From: Sporolactobacillus shoreicorticis
GTDB taxonomy: Bacteria > Bacillota > Bacilli > Bacillales > Sporolactobacillaceae
Direction: 5' to 3'
Length of the DNA: 64,000 nucleotides
Assembly (NCBI RefSeq): GCF_024125445.1
Contig: NZ_JAMXWM010000006.1
Location: forward strand, 1 to 64,000
Shown: in pieces, positions 8,699 through 17,295 of the stretch
Numbering within the stretch: position 1 is the stretch's first letter
Layout: the number at the start of each line of letters is the position of its first letter
The notes under the pieces: generated by a model
The model's database searches: none
Seen by the model: the letters and a program-made list of their open reading frames with translations, nothing else
What the model was told of the DNA's origin: nothing
Made by a program: the position numbers and the translations under genes

Positions 8699-10330
8699 TC
8701 ACTCTTTTCTTACTCCTGTTTTCCACACAATCCCATTCGCGATGAGCAAGCAGGCGATGTAGATGTGAATACCGTATCCGGGAAGAGCCCAGCGAATGAC
8801 AGCGTGACCTGCGGCGAACAACCCGGCGATGAGAAATAAGAATAAAATGGTTGCATTTCCACTCGTTGGCGCGGCGTCAAATGGTTCCGAGAACGGCAGT
8901 GTTCCATCCAAAAAGTAGTGATGGCTGATCACGATGAAAATCGAAGCGGTCAAGACCACGGCAATCAGATCGGGCAGGATGCGCTCATGAAAAAGAAACA
9001 GGAACAAAACGGATAAAATCAGGAATACCGGAAGAAAAAGCTGCGCGAATACCGCTTTGAGTGTTGCGGAAAAAATGGCCGACTGATTGGTGATTGGTGC
9101 TGCGCCGTATATCCACGCTCCTCGATGTGAGCTTGAGTATTTAAGCATGAAAAGAGAGGTTGGAATCAGAAGCAGGCTGAAATAGACATAGAAATAGCCC
9201 GATCCGTTACCCAATTGATCCCAAGACGCATCCCGCAAATTATTCATTAAAAAGATGAAGGGGAAGACAAGGGACATGCCAAGTGATGGATAGACCTTCA
9301 GCTTGAACATGCGATCCTGCTTTATCATTAAGGAAGCGAAACGGAAAAAGTGCCATTCTTCTTGCTTACGGCAGAGCAGTTTGCCAAGCAATCGGTTGAA
9401 CCACGCGAGTCGCTTTTTGCCCTTTCCGGTTTGCACGGATAGTTTCATAACGGCGCGTTCAAAGGAGGCACTGAATCTATGATAAATCAAAATGAGTACA
9501 ATAGGAACGACCAAACCGAGAACGCCAAGTGTTAGAAACGACGCATTATGATGCCCGCCGATCAGCCATTCGGTCATCGCGCCGAACCAAAGCGGCGGAA
9601 CGAAAAACTGCCACCAAGACAGAGACAGACTGATGTGATTGACCGTAATATCGAACGCGCGAATAACGAGCTGGTAGCCGATGGCGATTGCGAATGACAG
9701 GAAAATCTGAACGTAGTTAATCACATCTTTAAGTCGCTCCCCGTCAAAAAATTTTAACACAATCAGATAGATGAACGTTGTGCAGGAAATAGCGATCAAA
9801 TCGATGAGCACAAGATTTAATAGGAACAACAAGAGGAACAGCGGACCGCTGCGCATCAGACCGACAATCGCCGAAGGCAAACTGATCGCTCCGGTCAATA
9901 GGACGAGATAGATGCAGACGTGAACAGTTTTCGCCGCGTGCAATGTCCTTGAATCAATGGGTTTGGTCCATAAAATCGATTGGTCGCGCGCGTCAAGCAG
10001 TACAGCAGAGAAATCGGCGATCATTGCCGTCATGACCATAAAGAGAATAATACTGAAGACCAGACTCATTTTGAATAAATAATCGTTGCCAAGAAAATAA
10101 ATCGGGACAAGAAACAGCCCGGTCAGTGCGTAGACCCAAAGCGATTTGAGAAACAGGTTGCCTCCTTTTTTCTTGTTCCGAGCTCTGTCGCCAAGCACAA
10201 CGGGCGTTCGCCGCGCGTCCATCAGCAGCTTAACAGCCAGTATTTGCCGCATCACCGGATAATTTACATGCATTCGATCGAATACCCACTTGAGCCGATC
10301 AAACACTTTTAAGAAACGATGATCTTCCAT
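8699..10330 (-). CDS. ABC-2 type exporter, membrane subunit
   Basis: A 543-residue membrane protein with about twelve hydrophobic segments, such as SLWVYALTGLFLVPIYFLG and LVFSIILFMVMTAMIADFSA, and a long cytoplasmic N-terminus. It starts three bases after the ATPase gene upstream, with AGAGGTG as ribosome site inside the end of that gene, so the two are co-transcribed and form one exporter. The size and spacing of the segments, and a central loop with ARDQSILWTKPIDSRTLHA, fit the large exporter permeases paired with single ATPases in Bacillales. The substrate is unknown; peptides, lipids and drugs are all possible. Confidence 0.8.
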   Translation of the reverse strand: MEDHRFLKVFDRLKWVFDRMHVNYPVMRQILAVKLLMDARRTPVVLGDRARNKKKGGNLFLKSLWVYALTGLFLVPIYFLGNDYLFKMSLVFSIILFMVMTAMIADFSAVLLDARDQSILWTKPIDSRTLHAAKTVHVCIYLVLLTGAISLPSAIVGLMRSGPLFLLLFLLNLVLIDLIAISCTTFIYLIVLKFFDGERLKDVINYVQIFLSFAIAIGYQLVIRAFDITVNHISLSLSWWQFFVPPLWFGAMTEWLIGGHHNASFLTLGVLGLVVPIVLILIYHRFSASFERAVMKLSVQTGKGKKRLAWFNRLLGKLLCRKQEEWHFFRFASLMIKQDRMFKLKVYPSLGMSLVFPFIFLMNNLRDASWDQLGNGSGYFYVYFSLLLIPTSLFMLKYSSSHRGAWIYGAAPITNQSAIFSATLKAVFAQLFLPVFLILSVLFLFLFHERILPDLIAVVLTASIFIVISHHYFLDGTLPFSEPFDAAPTSGNATILFLFLIAGLFAAGHAVIRWALPGYGIHIYIACLLIANGIVWKTGVRKE

Positions 10331-10333
10331 AGA

Positions 10334-11131
10334 TCACACCTCTTCCACTATTGAGACAAAGTTATCGGCAATCTGCGCATGCTGATGAAAGCCGGTCAGC
10401 TGATTGAATATTTCCTCCAGGCTGCCCTCTTTGTTCTGTGTCTTTAATTCTTCAAACGTACCATCAGCCGCAATTTGCCCATCATACAGGAGCACAATGC
10501 GATGACTGATCTTTTCAACAATATCCATGATGTGTGAGGAATAAAAGATGGTTTTGCCTTGATCGGCGAGTTTAGCGATAATCTCCTTGAAAACGAGGAC
10601 ACTATTTGCATCTAATCCGCTTAGAGGCTCATCAAAGAAGAGCAGGTCGGGATTATGAAGCAGACTTGAGATAATCAGCACTTTTTGCCGCATCCCTTTT
10701 GAAAATGAGGAGAGACGGGAGTCAACGACATCGGAGAGACCAAACTGCTCCATGAGCAATCTCCCTTTGCGTTCCGCTCTTTGGTCGTCCATGCCGTAGC
10801 AGCCACCGACAAAGACAAGATACTCGCGCGCGGTAAGCATGTCATATACTTCGGCTGTTTCGGGTACGTAGCCGATCCGGCTTTTGTACGAAATGCCGCT
10901 TGTTCGGATGTCCTTGCCGAACAGACGCGCCGTTCCTCCGTAGCCTTGCTGGAGGCCGAGTAAAATGCGGACGGTCGTACTTTTTCCTGCGCCGTTTGGA
11001 CCGATATAACCAATGATTTGTCCGCTTCTGACCTCAAGATTGAGCCCCTTCAGAACCAATTGCCCACTGTAGTCCATTGTCAGCTCTTCCATTGATAAAA
11101 TAACTTCCTGCTCCGTTTCGATTTTCCTCAT
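10334..11131 (-). CDS. ABC-2 type exporter, ATP-binding subunit
   Basis: The 265-residue protein energises the exporter encoded just downstream. Motifs are complete: Walker A GYIGPNGAGKSTTVRI, Q-loop region YVPETAEVYDMLTAREYL, signature SSFSKGMRQKV, Walker B LLFFDEPLSGLD and H-loop IFYSSHIMDIVE. The signature is FSKGM rather than LSGGQ, as is common in drug and bacteriocin-type exporter ATPases. The GGGGG preceding the listed ATG touches it, so a start at the in-frame ATG about 14 codons later (MEELTMDYSG) is also possible. No neighbouring bacteriocin or drug gene reveals the substrate. Confidence 0.85.
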   Translation of the reverse strand: MRKIETEQEVILSMEELTMDYSGQLVLKGLNLEVRSGQIIGYIGPNGAGKSTTVRILLGLQQGYGGTARLFGKDIRTSGISYKSRIGYVPETAEVYDMLTAREYLVFVGGCYGMDDQRAERKGRLLMEQFGLSDVVDSRLSSFSKGMRQKVLIISSLLHNPDLLFFDEPLSGLDANSVLVFKEIIAKLADQGKTIFYSSHIMDIVEKISHRIVLLYDGQIAADGTFEELKTQNKEGSLEEIFNQLTGFHQHAQIADNFVSIVEEV

Positions 11132-11405
11132 CCCCCATATATTTCTATCTACTTTAGATTATCACTTCCCAGACAAGTTGTCCGTGAAAAAAATCCTCGC
11201 ATCATTAACGCTCAATTTCTGACATGGGACAAGGATCAAACTGAATAACGATTAAATGAATGCCCTTTCACCAATCAAATATGTGTCATGGCAGGAGCCC
11301 AGAGCATATATCAATATCAGAGCCCAAATTTAGTGGCATGGACCGGATGGCGGTTCGACTGCTTTATTTAATAGAAAGATGTGGGTTTAGAAAGTACAAA
11401 ATCTT

Positions 11406-11540
11406 AAAAGATTAGCGGGAGTAATGAAAGCAGTTCGGCAAAACGCCGCGCCTCGCGAATCACCGGAGGCCATCCATGGCTGCCGCAGCGAAATCTTCGC
11501 CTTAGGCGAGAGCTTAGCGAAGCCAGTTTTCTAATCTATG
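11406..11540 (+). ncRNA. Structured GC-rich element ahead of the first NitT-type operon
   Basis: AGATTAG (11409-11415) can pair with CTAATCT (11531-11537), closing a region of about 120 bases that is richer in GC than its surroundings. Inside are further pairings: GCCATCCATGGC, GCGAAATCTTCGC, and TCGCCTTAGGCGA nested within CTTCGC...GCGAAG. It ends about 75 bases before the ATPase start. It could be a cis-acting RNA or one more copy of the dispersed intergenic repeats in this window (it shares AACGCCGCG with the element at 25.5 kb). No known riboswitch class was recognised. Confidence 0.3.
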
Positions 11541-11613
11541 GAGGCGATTGTTTGATCAATAAGCATACTTCAGCCCCCAATTCCCGCAAACCACGAAAAG
11601 GATGTGGTGAACA

Positions 11614-12384
11614 GTGAGTGAGCTCGAGATTGCAGGATGCAGTAAATATTATAAGAAAAACGGTGAACCGATGTGCGCGTTGGCAGAGACCGATCTGCAT
11701 GTTAAGAACGGACGCTTTGTCAGCATCATCGGTCCGAGCGGCTGTGGAAAATCAACCTTGTTCAATATCATTGCCGGATTGATCAGACCGTCCGGCGGTC
11801 ACGTGCTGCTGGACGGCAAAGACATCACTCAGGAGAGCGGTCATGTCGGCTATATGCTCCAGAAGGATTTGCTACTTCCCTGGCGTTCGATTCTTGACAA
11901 CGTGATTATCGGGCTGGAAATTCGTGGCGTCTCCAAAAAGCAGGCACGCGAGCGGGCGCTGCCCATGCTTAAAAATTACGGACTGGGAGGCTTTGAGTAC
12001 GATCATCCGGATGCGCTGTCCGGCGGCATGCGGCAGCGGGCAGGCTTGATCCGAACACTTCTTTACGACAAAGATGTCATTCTTCTCGATGAACCGTTCG
12101 GAGCTCTTGACGCACAGACGCGCATGCAAATGCAGAATTGGTTGCTTGATATTTGGAAGGATTTTAAGAAAACGGTTCTTTTTGTCACACATGACATTGA
12201 TGAGGCGATTTATTTGTCGGATGAGATTCATGTATTTACCCATCGTCCGGGAAGAATCAAAGCAACAATTGAAGTCGATTTGCCACGGCCGCGCAGTGAA
12301 AAGACACTCATGAACGACCGATTTCTTACATTAAAAAAAGAATTGCTTCTGATGCTGCGGGAAGAGCAGGTGTCGTCCAATTGA
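11614..12384 (+). CDS. NitT/TauT-type ABC importer ATPase, module 1
   Basis: A 256-residue ATPase of the SsuB/TauB/NrtD group, energising import by the permease and lipoprotein that follow. It has Walker A IIGPSGCGKSTLFNII, signature LSGGMRQRAGLIRTLLYD, Walker B VILLDEPFGALDAQTR and H-loop LFVTHDIDEAIYL. The GTG at 11614 follows AGGATGTGG. It opens a three-gene operon (11614-14270) ended by a terminator at 14291. Its sequence is closely matched by the ATPase at 15505, so the module was duplicated locally. Substrates of this transporter group include sulfonates, nitrate, pyrimidine precursors and small amides. Confidence 0.9.
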   Translation: MSELEIAGCSKYYKKNGEPMCALAETDLHVKNGRFVSIIGPSGCGKSTLFNIIAGLIRPSGGHVLLDGKDITQESGHVGYMLQKDLLLPWRSILDNVIIGLEIRGVSKKQARERALPMLKNYGLGGFEYDHPDALSGGMRQRAGLIRTLLYDKDVILLDEPFGALDAQTRMQMQNWLLDIWKDFKKTVLFVTHDIDEAIYLSDEIHVFTHRPGRIKATIEVDLPRPRSEKTLMNDRFLTLKKELLLMLREEQVSSN

Positions 12385-12419
12385 GTGAATGACATGTAAG
12401 ATGAACGGAGGTGAAAACG

Positions 12420-13241
12420 TTGTCGGATCAATTAAAAGACAATGAGCCGTTTATTGAGGATCCGAGCGTCCGGACGACCAAATTGAGGCGGCGCGCATTT
12501 GTTGGTCAGGTTCTGGTTGGGGTGATCATTCTTTTTTTGTGGGAGTTTCTGACCCGGCTTGGCTGGCTGGACAGTTATTATTGGAGCAGCCCGAGCACGA
12601 TCGTGCGCACCGGGTGGAAAGCGATCACCCAAGGAACGTTGCTCCAGGATTTAGCCTATACTTCGGGATCGACCATTCTTGGATTTGTGTCGGGTACGGC
12701 CGCCGGCTATATACTTGGTCTTTCCTTCTGGTGGTCGGAGCTTTATTCCAGAATTTTCGAACCGTACATGATCGCATTTAACGCAATTCCTAAGCTCGCG
12801 CTGGCTCCTGTACTTGTCATCATGTTCGGGATTGGATTTGATTCCAAGGTCGTCCTGGCATTTCTGATGACGATTATCGTTGCGGCGATCGCGGCTTGCA
12901 GCGGCGTACAAAGCGTCGACCGCGATCTTGAGAAAATGCTGGTATCACTTGGAGCGAAGCGGCGGCACGTTTTTATGAAAGTGGTTGTGCCAACCACAAT
13001 TCCGTGGATCGTAAGCATTTTGAAAATCAATATTTCACTTGCACTCGCAGGCACGATTGTCGGTGAATTCATCAGCTCAAGGCAAGGAATCGGACGAATG
13101 ATCTTATATGCTGGCCAAGTGCTTAATATCGATCTTGTATGGGTTGGTGTTGTTGCTCTTTCCCTGTTATCGATTGTGATGTATCTAGGAACGGTCTGGC
13201 TGGAACATGTACTGATGAAAGGAAGAGCACCTAAATCATGA
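12420..13241 (+). CDS. NitT/TauT-type ABC importer permease, module 1
   Basis: The inner-membrane channel of module 1, about 273 residues with six predicted membrane segments (VGVIILFLWEFLTRLGWL, VVLAFLMTIIVAAIAACSG, LVWVGVVALSLLSIVMYLG). The ATPase-contact loop is present as GAKRRHVFMKVVVPTTIPWI. I place the start at TTG 12420 because GGAGGTGA at 12407-12414 sits five bases before it; the in-frame GTG at 12411 lies within that ribosome site. It begins 35 bases after the ATPase stop and ends 18 bases before the binding protein. Confidence 0.88.
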   Translation: MSDQLKDNEPFIEDPSVRTTKLRRRAFVGQVLVGVIILFLWEFLTRLGWLDSYYWSSPSTIVRTGWKAITQGTLLQDLAYTSGSTILGFVSGTAAGYILGLSFWWSELYSRIFEPYMIAFNAIPKLALAPVLVIMFGIGFDSKVVLAFLMTIIVAAIAACSGVQSVDRDLEKMLVSLGAKRRHVFMKVVVPTTIPWIVSILKINISLALAGTIVGEFISSRQGIGRMILYAGQVLNIDLVWVGVVALSLLSIVMYLGTVWLEHVLMKGRAPKS

Positions 13242-13259
13242 TTTGGAGGGATTTGCACG

Positions 13260-14270
13260 ATGAAAAAAATAAAATGGGCGCTGGGCCTGCTTTTAATGGC
13301 TGCGCTTGTCTTATCCGGCTGTGCATCACAAGGAGAAAAGCAGAAAGAGAAGAGCATTGTTATTGCCGAACCGGTGCATCTGATCGCCTATCTGCCTCTA
13401 TATGTCGCAATTGACAAAGGCTATTTTAAAGACGAAGGGCTTAATGTAAAAACAATCACCGCAACAGGCGGTGCCCATGTGACCTCGGTGGTCAGCGGTG
13501 ATGCATGGGGCGTGATCGGCGGGCCTGAATCCAATCAGATTGCCAATTATAAGAGCAAAGATCCGATTACTTCTGTCGTTAATGTGGTCAACCGCGCCAA
13601 TGTTTATTTAATGGCGAATAAAAAGTTGACATTGAAAGGTGACAGTGATCAGGATCTTGCAGCCTTTATGAAGGGCAAGACCATTGCTGCCGGTCGCTAT
13701 GGCGGCAGTCCGAACCTGCTCACCCGTTACTTGCTGATGAAGGTTGGTTTAAATCCGAATAAAGATGTGAAGCTCGATGAACCCGCGGATGCGGCGGCGG
13801 TTGTTTCGCTTGTTTCACAAGGAAAAGCAGATATGGCTAACGGTGCCGAACCGCAGATTAATGAAGGCATCAAAAAAGGTGCCTGGAGTGAACCGTTTTA
13901 CGGCTTCCCGAGTCTGGGCGATTATGCGTACTCCGTGGTCAGCGTCAAAGAGTCAACCATTAAAAAGGATCCGCAAACCGTTCAGAAATTTGTCAATGCC
14001 ATGTTGAAAGGCCTGAAGCTTGTCAATGAAAACAAAGCGGAAGCATTCAAAGTGCTGCAAAAGGAATTCCCGACAACGCCGAAAGCGAGCCTGCAGGCGG
14101 CGATGGATCGCGCTTATAAGGATAACCTTTGGAGCAAGGACGGTTACATCACCAAAGCATCTGTTGCCAAACCACTGGATGTCGTCAAGAAAACTGGTAT
14201 CTACACGCATGGTTATAAGTACAGCAAGCTTGTAGATATGAAATTTGTAAAGAAAGCACAGGATAAATAA
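13260..14270 (+). CDS. NitT/TauT-type substrate-binding lipoprotein, module 1
   Basis: The 336-residue protein captures the substrate outside the membrane. The N-terminus has a lipoprotein signal ending LVLSGC, so Cys 21 would be lipidated. The mature part has the family opening PVHLIAYLPLYVAIDKGYF and EGLNVKTITATGGA, plus the pocket segment GKTIAAGRYGGSPNLLTRYL. It is very close to the lipoprotein at 17296, differing mostly in the linker after the Cys and the C-terminal tail. GGAGGG precedes the ATG. It is the last gene of the operon. Confidence 0.9.
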   Translation: MKKIKWALGLLLMAALVLSGCASQGEKQKEKSIVIAEPVHLIAYLPLYVAIDKGYFKDEGLNVKTITATGGAHVTSVVSGDAWGVIGGPESNQIANYKSKDPITSVVNVVNRANVYLMANKKLTLKGDSDQDLAAFMKGKTIAAGRYGGSPNLLTRYLLMKVGLNPNKDVKLDEPADAAAVVSLVSQGKADMANGAEPQINEGIKKGAWSEPFYGFPSLGDYAYSVVSVKESTIKKDPQTVQKFVNAMLKGLKLVNENKAEAFKVLQKEFPTTPKASLQAAMDRAYKDNLWSKDGYITKASVAKPLDVVKKTGIYTHGYKYSKLVDMKFVKKAQDK

Positions 14271-14290
14271 AAAATAAACCTTCTGGTTGA

Positions 14291-14332
14291 GGCCTCCATG
14301 TGAAATCCGGATATTTCATATGGGGGTCTTTT
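14291..14332 (+). terminator. Terminator of NitT-type module 1
   Basis: GGCCTCCATGTGAAAT (14291-14306) pairs with ATTTCATATGGGGGTC (14313-14328), using three G-U pairs, and is followed by TTTT. Confidence 0.8.
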
Positions 14333-14344
14333 AGATTGTGAACC

Positions 14345-14530
14345 AAATGTATGGGTAGCGCGCTCCTGCGGGACCGTACTTCAGCACTAGGCTGACTTTA
14401 ATTTAAGAAAAACCGGGCAAAAACGCCAGGTCCATACTTCCGCAGGATGTGATGACTTTCGCGTTGCATACAAGGACGTATGTGCATTTAGCAAAAGTTC
14501 CTTACATACGAAAACTCCTTTACTCCAAAT
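14345..14530 (+). repeat. Dispersed intergenic repeat, copy 1
   Basis: Contains CAGGATGTGATGACTT, then GCGTTGCATACAAGGACG and AAAGTTCC. These align in order with the stretch at 25.5-25.67 kb (CAGGATGTGATGGCTT, ACGTTGTGCATAGGACGAGC, TGAAGTTCC). At 14407-14428 it also carries AAACCGGGCAAAAACGCC, found inverted at 46.4 kb. There is no open frame. It looks like a degenerate member of an intergenic repeat family. Confidence 0.5.
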
Positions 14531-14599
14531 ATGGTTTTGAATCATCAACCTTGTCTTAACCAGACATTTCTGTTTCATAAAGCATTCCGGTCCTTAATT

Positions 14600-14800
14600 A
14601 AGTAACGAGTAAAATAAGCGGAAATTTTCCGGCTATATGCATCTTGGCGCTTGTTTCGCAGGTAAATAAGGGTAATTTTTCCGCTTATCCAAAGAAAAGC
14701 CCTCCATTTTCACGTTTTTCGATTTGATAAGCGGAATTTTTCCGTTTATTTCTCAGGCTGGGCGCTTACCTGATCGCCCAACCGATAAGCGGATCAGTGC
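14600..14800 (+). repeat. Cluster of ATAAGCGGAA palindrome units
   Basis: Three units occur in about 170 bases: ATAAGCGGAAATTTTCCGGC (from 14614), GGGTAATTTTTCCGCTTATC (inverted, near 14670), and ATAAGCGGAATTTTTCCGTT (from 14729). Two are followed at a similar distance by a GGCGC-rich piece (TTGGCGCTTG, CTGGGCGCTTAC). A partial ATAAGCGGATC follows near 14783. Each unit is a near palindrome that could fold in RNA. Confidence 0.55.
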
Positions 14801-15001
14801 GGATTGGAAATCAGCATCTTATGACATTGATTGTCGTACCAACAAACCAAAACGATAAACGTTCTTTACCCTGAAAAAAAACTCCGGACAAATCCCCCAA
14901 AAAAATATGTCAGATTATCTAACCTTGATATTGCTTTTGAAATTAATACATGATAGATTGTATTCATAATATTTGAAAATATATTTCTTTCATATTCACT
15001 G

Positions 15002-15391
15002 ATGAGAGGTGCCACAGCGATCAAAGGTCAATTGCCAACGTCATTGGGTGAGTTTAAGCAAGGAATCATGAAAGAATATAATCTAGTTAATCAAATGGTG
15101 TTTAAGGTTGGTGTAACAGAGCAGAAAGTGAGTGTGTTCGAGGATAAGATCATTATCGTAGCGAAACACAAGCGCATTCCTGTTCTGGAAATCATCGATG
15201 AAGCAAACAGTAATCTTACCGAAATTGTGGACAAGATTTTGATCGGAAAATCAAAAGAATTGCTGAGTTCTGCGATTGCGAAGCAATTTGGTCTTAATGT
15301 TCACTTAATTCTCAAAGATTATGACCCTAAGAAAGAGGTCAGCGGAACTTTAATCATAACGGATAAAAATTTTCATGAATATGGCTGGTAG
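15002..15391 (+). CDS. DUF2294-like protein
   Basis: A small soluble protein (129 residues from this ATG). The segments VTEQKVSVFEDKIIIVAKHK, KELLSSAIAKQFGLNVHLIL and the closing SGTLIITDKN match the order of elements in DUF2294 proteins, which have no known function. No ribosome site precedes the ATG at 15002; AGAGGTG lies within its first codons and would better serve an unusual start around ATC 15020 or TTG 15031. It sits between the two importer modules and has its own terminator, so it is probably a separate unit. Confidence 0.6.
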   Translation: MRGATAIKGQLPTSLGEFKQGIMKEYNLVNQMVFKVGVTEQKVSVFEDKIIIVAKHKRIPVLEIIDEANSNLTEIVDKILIGKSKELLSSAIAKQFGLNVHLILKDYDPKKEVSGTLIITDKNFHEYGW

Positions 15392-15417
15392 AATGAGCTC
15401 ATCGTAAATTGAGAGCA

Positions 15418-15481
15418 GGACAACCGTCAGGATAAAATCAGAAGCAGTTTTTTCTGATTTATTCCCACGGTTGTCTTTTTA
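15418..15481 (+). terminator. Terminator after the DUF2294-like gene
   Basis: GACAACCGT (15419-15427) pairs with ACGGTTGTC (15467-15475), and AAATCAGAA with TTCTGATTT inside. A run of five T follows. It ends just before the ribosome site of the next ATPase gene. Confidence 0.75.
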
Positions 15482-15504
15482 TTTTATCTAGGAGGTGCAG
15501 TTTA

Positions 15505-16281
15505 TTGATTAAGTTAGAAGTAAAAAACAGCAGCAAGTATTTTGAGAAAAACAACAATGTGTTCTGTGCCCTCAAATCGACGGACATGGCAATAACAGAG
15601 GGCAAATTTGTGAGTATCATTGGCCCCAGTGGATGTGGAAAGTCAACTTTATTTAACATCATTGCAGGATTGCTGAAACCTTCAACCGGACAGGTTCTGC
15701 TTGACGGAAAGAACATCATTGGTGAGAGCGGGAGGGTAGGCTATATGCTCCAAAAGGATTTGCTGCTCCCATGGAGATCAATATTGGACAATGTGATTCT
15801 TGGCCTTGAGATTCGTGGGACATCAAAGAAGGAAGCGCGGAAGCGAGCGTTGCCGATGCTTAAAAAATACGGTTTGAACGGATTTGAAAATCATTTTCCA
15901 TCCGAATTGTCCGGTGGAATGAAGCAGAGAGCGGCGCTGCTGCGCACACTGCTCTATGATCAGGATGTCATTCTTTTAGATGAGCCCTTTGGCGCACTGG
16001 ATGCTCAAACACGGCTTTTAATGCAGTCATGGCTGCTCAAAATATGGGGCGATTTTAAAAAAACGATTCTCTTTGTTACACATGATATTGATGAAGCCAT
16101 TTATTTGTCTGATGAAATTTATATTTTTTCACATCGCCCCGGCTGCATTAAAGATCATGTAACAGTGAATCTATCTCGTCCGAGAAACGAGGCGACATTC
16201 ACTGATTCGCTGTTTCTTAATTTAAAACAGAAATTGCTTGCTTCATTAGCCGAAGAACAGGAACAAACGATGCGCTCTTAA
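15505..16281 (+). CDS. NitT/TauT-type ABC importer ATPase, module 2
   Basis: A 258-residue ATPase, paralog of the one at 11614. Motifs are complete: IIGPSGCGKSTLFNIIAG, LSGGMKQRAALLRTLLYD, VILLDEPFGALDAQTR and LFVTHDIDEAIYL. The TTG start at 15505 follows AGGAGGTG at nine bases. The gene order ATPase, permease, lipoprotein repeats that of module 1, with wider spacing (71 and 73 bases). Module 2 lies next to the amidohydrolase at 18354, so its substrate is probably related to that enzyme. Confidence 0.9.
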   Translation: MIKLEVKNSSKYFEKNNNVFCALKSTDMAITEGKFVSIIGPSGCGKSTLFNIIAGLLKPSTGQVLLDGKNIIGESGRVGYMLQKDLLLPWRSILDNVILGLEIRGTSKKEARKRALPMLKKYGLNGFENHFPSELSGGMKQRAALLRTLLYDQDVILLDEPFGALDAQTRLLMQSWLLKIWGDFKKTILFVTHDIDEAIYLSDEIYIFSHRPGCIKDHVTVNLSRPRNEATFTDSLFLNLKQKLLASLAEEQEQTMRS

Positions 16282-16352
16282 AAAGGGCCAGTTGAGCAGC
16301 AAAAGAGTTGCAAAATAGTAAAGTTACTAAAAATGAGAAAGGGTGAGTCGGT

Positions 16353-17222
16353 TTGGAAGGAAATACTGAGAAGATCATACTGAGTCAATCCACATTTTCA
16401 TCGCAGGTTGAGGATGAAAAATCTGAAAAAGAGAAAATTGTCGTCGAAGATGAAAGCCATGCGGTACGTGTGCGCAAAATTATTATTGCCGGACAAATCA
16501 TCGCCGGAATCATGATTATCGTACTTTGGGAAGGGCTGTCACGGATCGGCTGGCTGGATTCTTATTATTGGAGCCGTCCAAGTATTATTGTACGGACAGG
16601 TTGGATGGCCGTGTCCACGGGAACATTGCTCGAGGATACATTTTATACTGCCGGTGCGACGATCATCGGTTTTATTCTGGGTACGCTTGCCGGATCAATG
16701 ATTGGATTATCATTTTGGTGGTCAACGATCTATGCCCGTATCACCGAGCCGTATTTGGTCGCATTTAATGCAGTTCCAAAGCTCGCCCTTGCACCGGTAT
16801 TGGTTATTATGTTCGGCATTGGGTTTGAATCCAAGGCAATACTCGCTTTTTTGATGACGGTTATTGTGGCAGCGCTGGCTGCCTGCAGCGGTGTGAACAG
16901 TGTGGACCGGGATTTAGAGAAGATGCTTTTTTCACTTGGCGCGAAAAAACGGCATGTATTTACTAAGGTTGTCATTCCCTCTGCTATCCCTTGGATGGTC
17001 AGCAGTTTAAAAATAAATATAGCACTGGCACTTGCAGGTACAATTGTTGGAGAGTTTATCAGTTCACGCCAAGGCATTGGACGAATGATTCTTTACGCCG
17101 GTCAGATCATGGATCTTAATCTTGTTTGGGTGGGCGTCGTTGTCCTGTCCGTGCTTTCCATAGTGATGTATCTGGGGACATTATGGCTGGAAAAGTGGCT
17201 GCTGAAAAACAGAAAGTATTAA
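16353..17222 (+). CDS. NitT/TauT-type ABC importer permease, module 2
   Basis: A 289-residue permease, paralog of 12420. It has six predicted membrane segments and the coupling loop GAKKRHVFTKVVIPSAIPWM. The N-terminal cytoplasmic tail is longer than in module 1 and rich in Glu and Lys (QVEDEKSEKEKIVVEDE). The start is TTG at 16353 after AAAGGGTGA. Confidence 0.88.
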   Translation: MEGNTEKIILSQSTFSSQVEDEKSEKEKIVVEDESHAVRVRKIIIAGQIIAGIMIIVLWEGLSRIGWLDSYYWSRPSIIVRTGWMAVSTGTLLEDTFYTAGATIIGFILGTLAGSMIGLSFWWSTIYARITEPYLVAFNAVPKLALAPVLVIMFGIGFESKAILAFLMTVIVAALAACSGVNSVDRDLEKMLFSLGAKKRHVFTKVVIPSAIPWMVSSLKINIALALAGTIVGEFISSRQGIGRMILYAGQIMDLNLVWVGVVVLSVLSIVMYLGTLWLEKWLLKNRKY

Positions 17223-17295
17223 GAAATAATGCTTAAAATACGCGCATTAAAATGGCAATATTCATAAAAATAGATATTTTTTGGAGGGGAATCTT

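Noticed and set aside
11132-11405. Known riboswitch upstream of the importer operon
   Set aside because: I looked for TPP, guanidine and SAM-type consensus blocks and found none.
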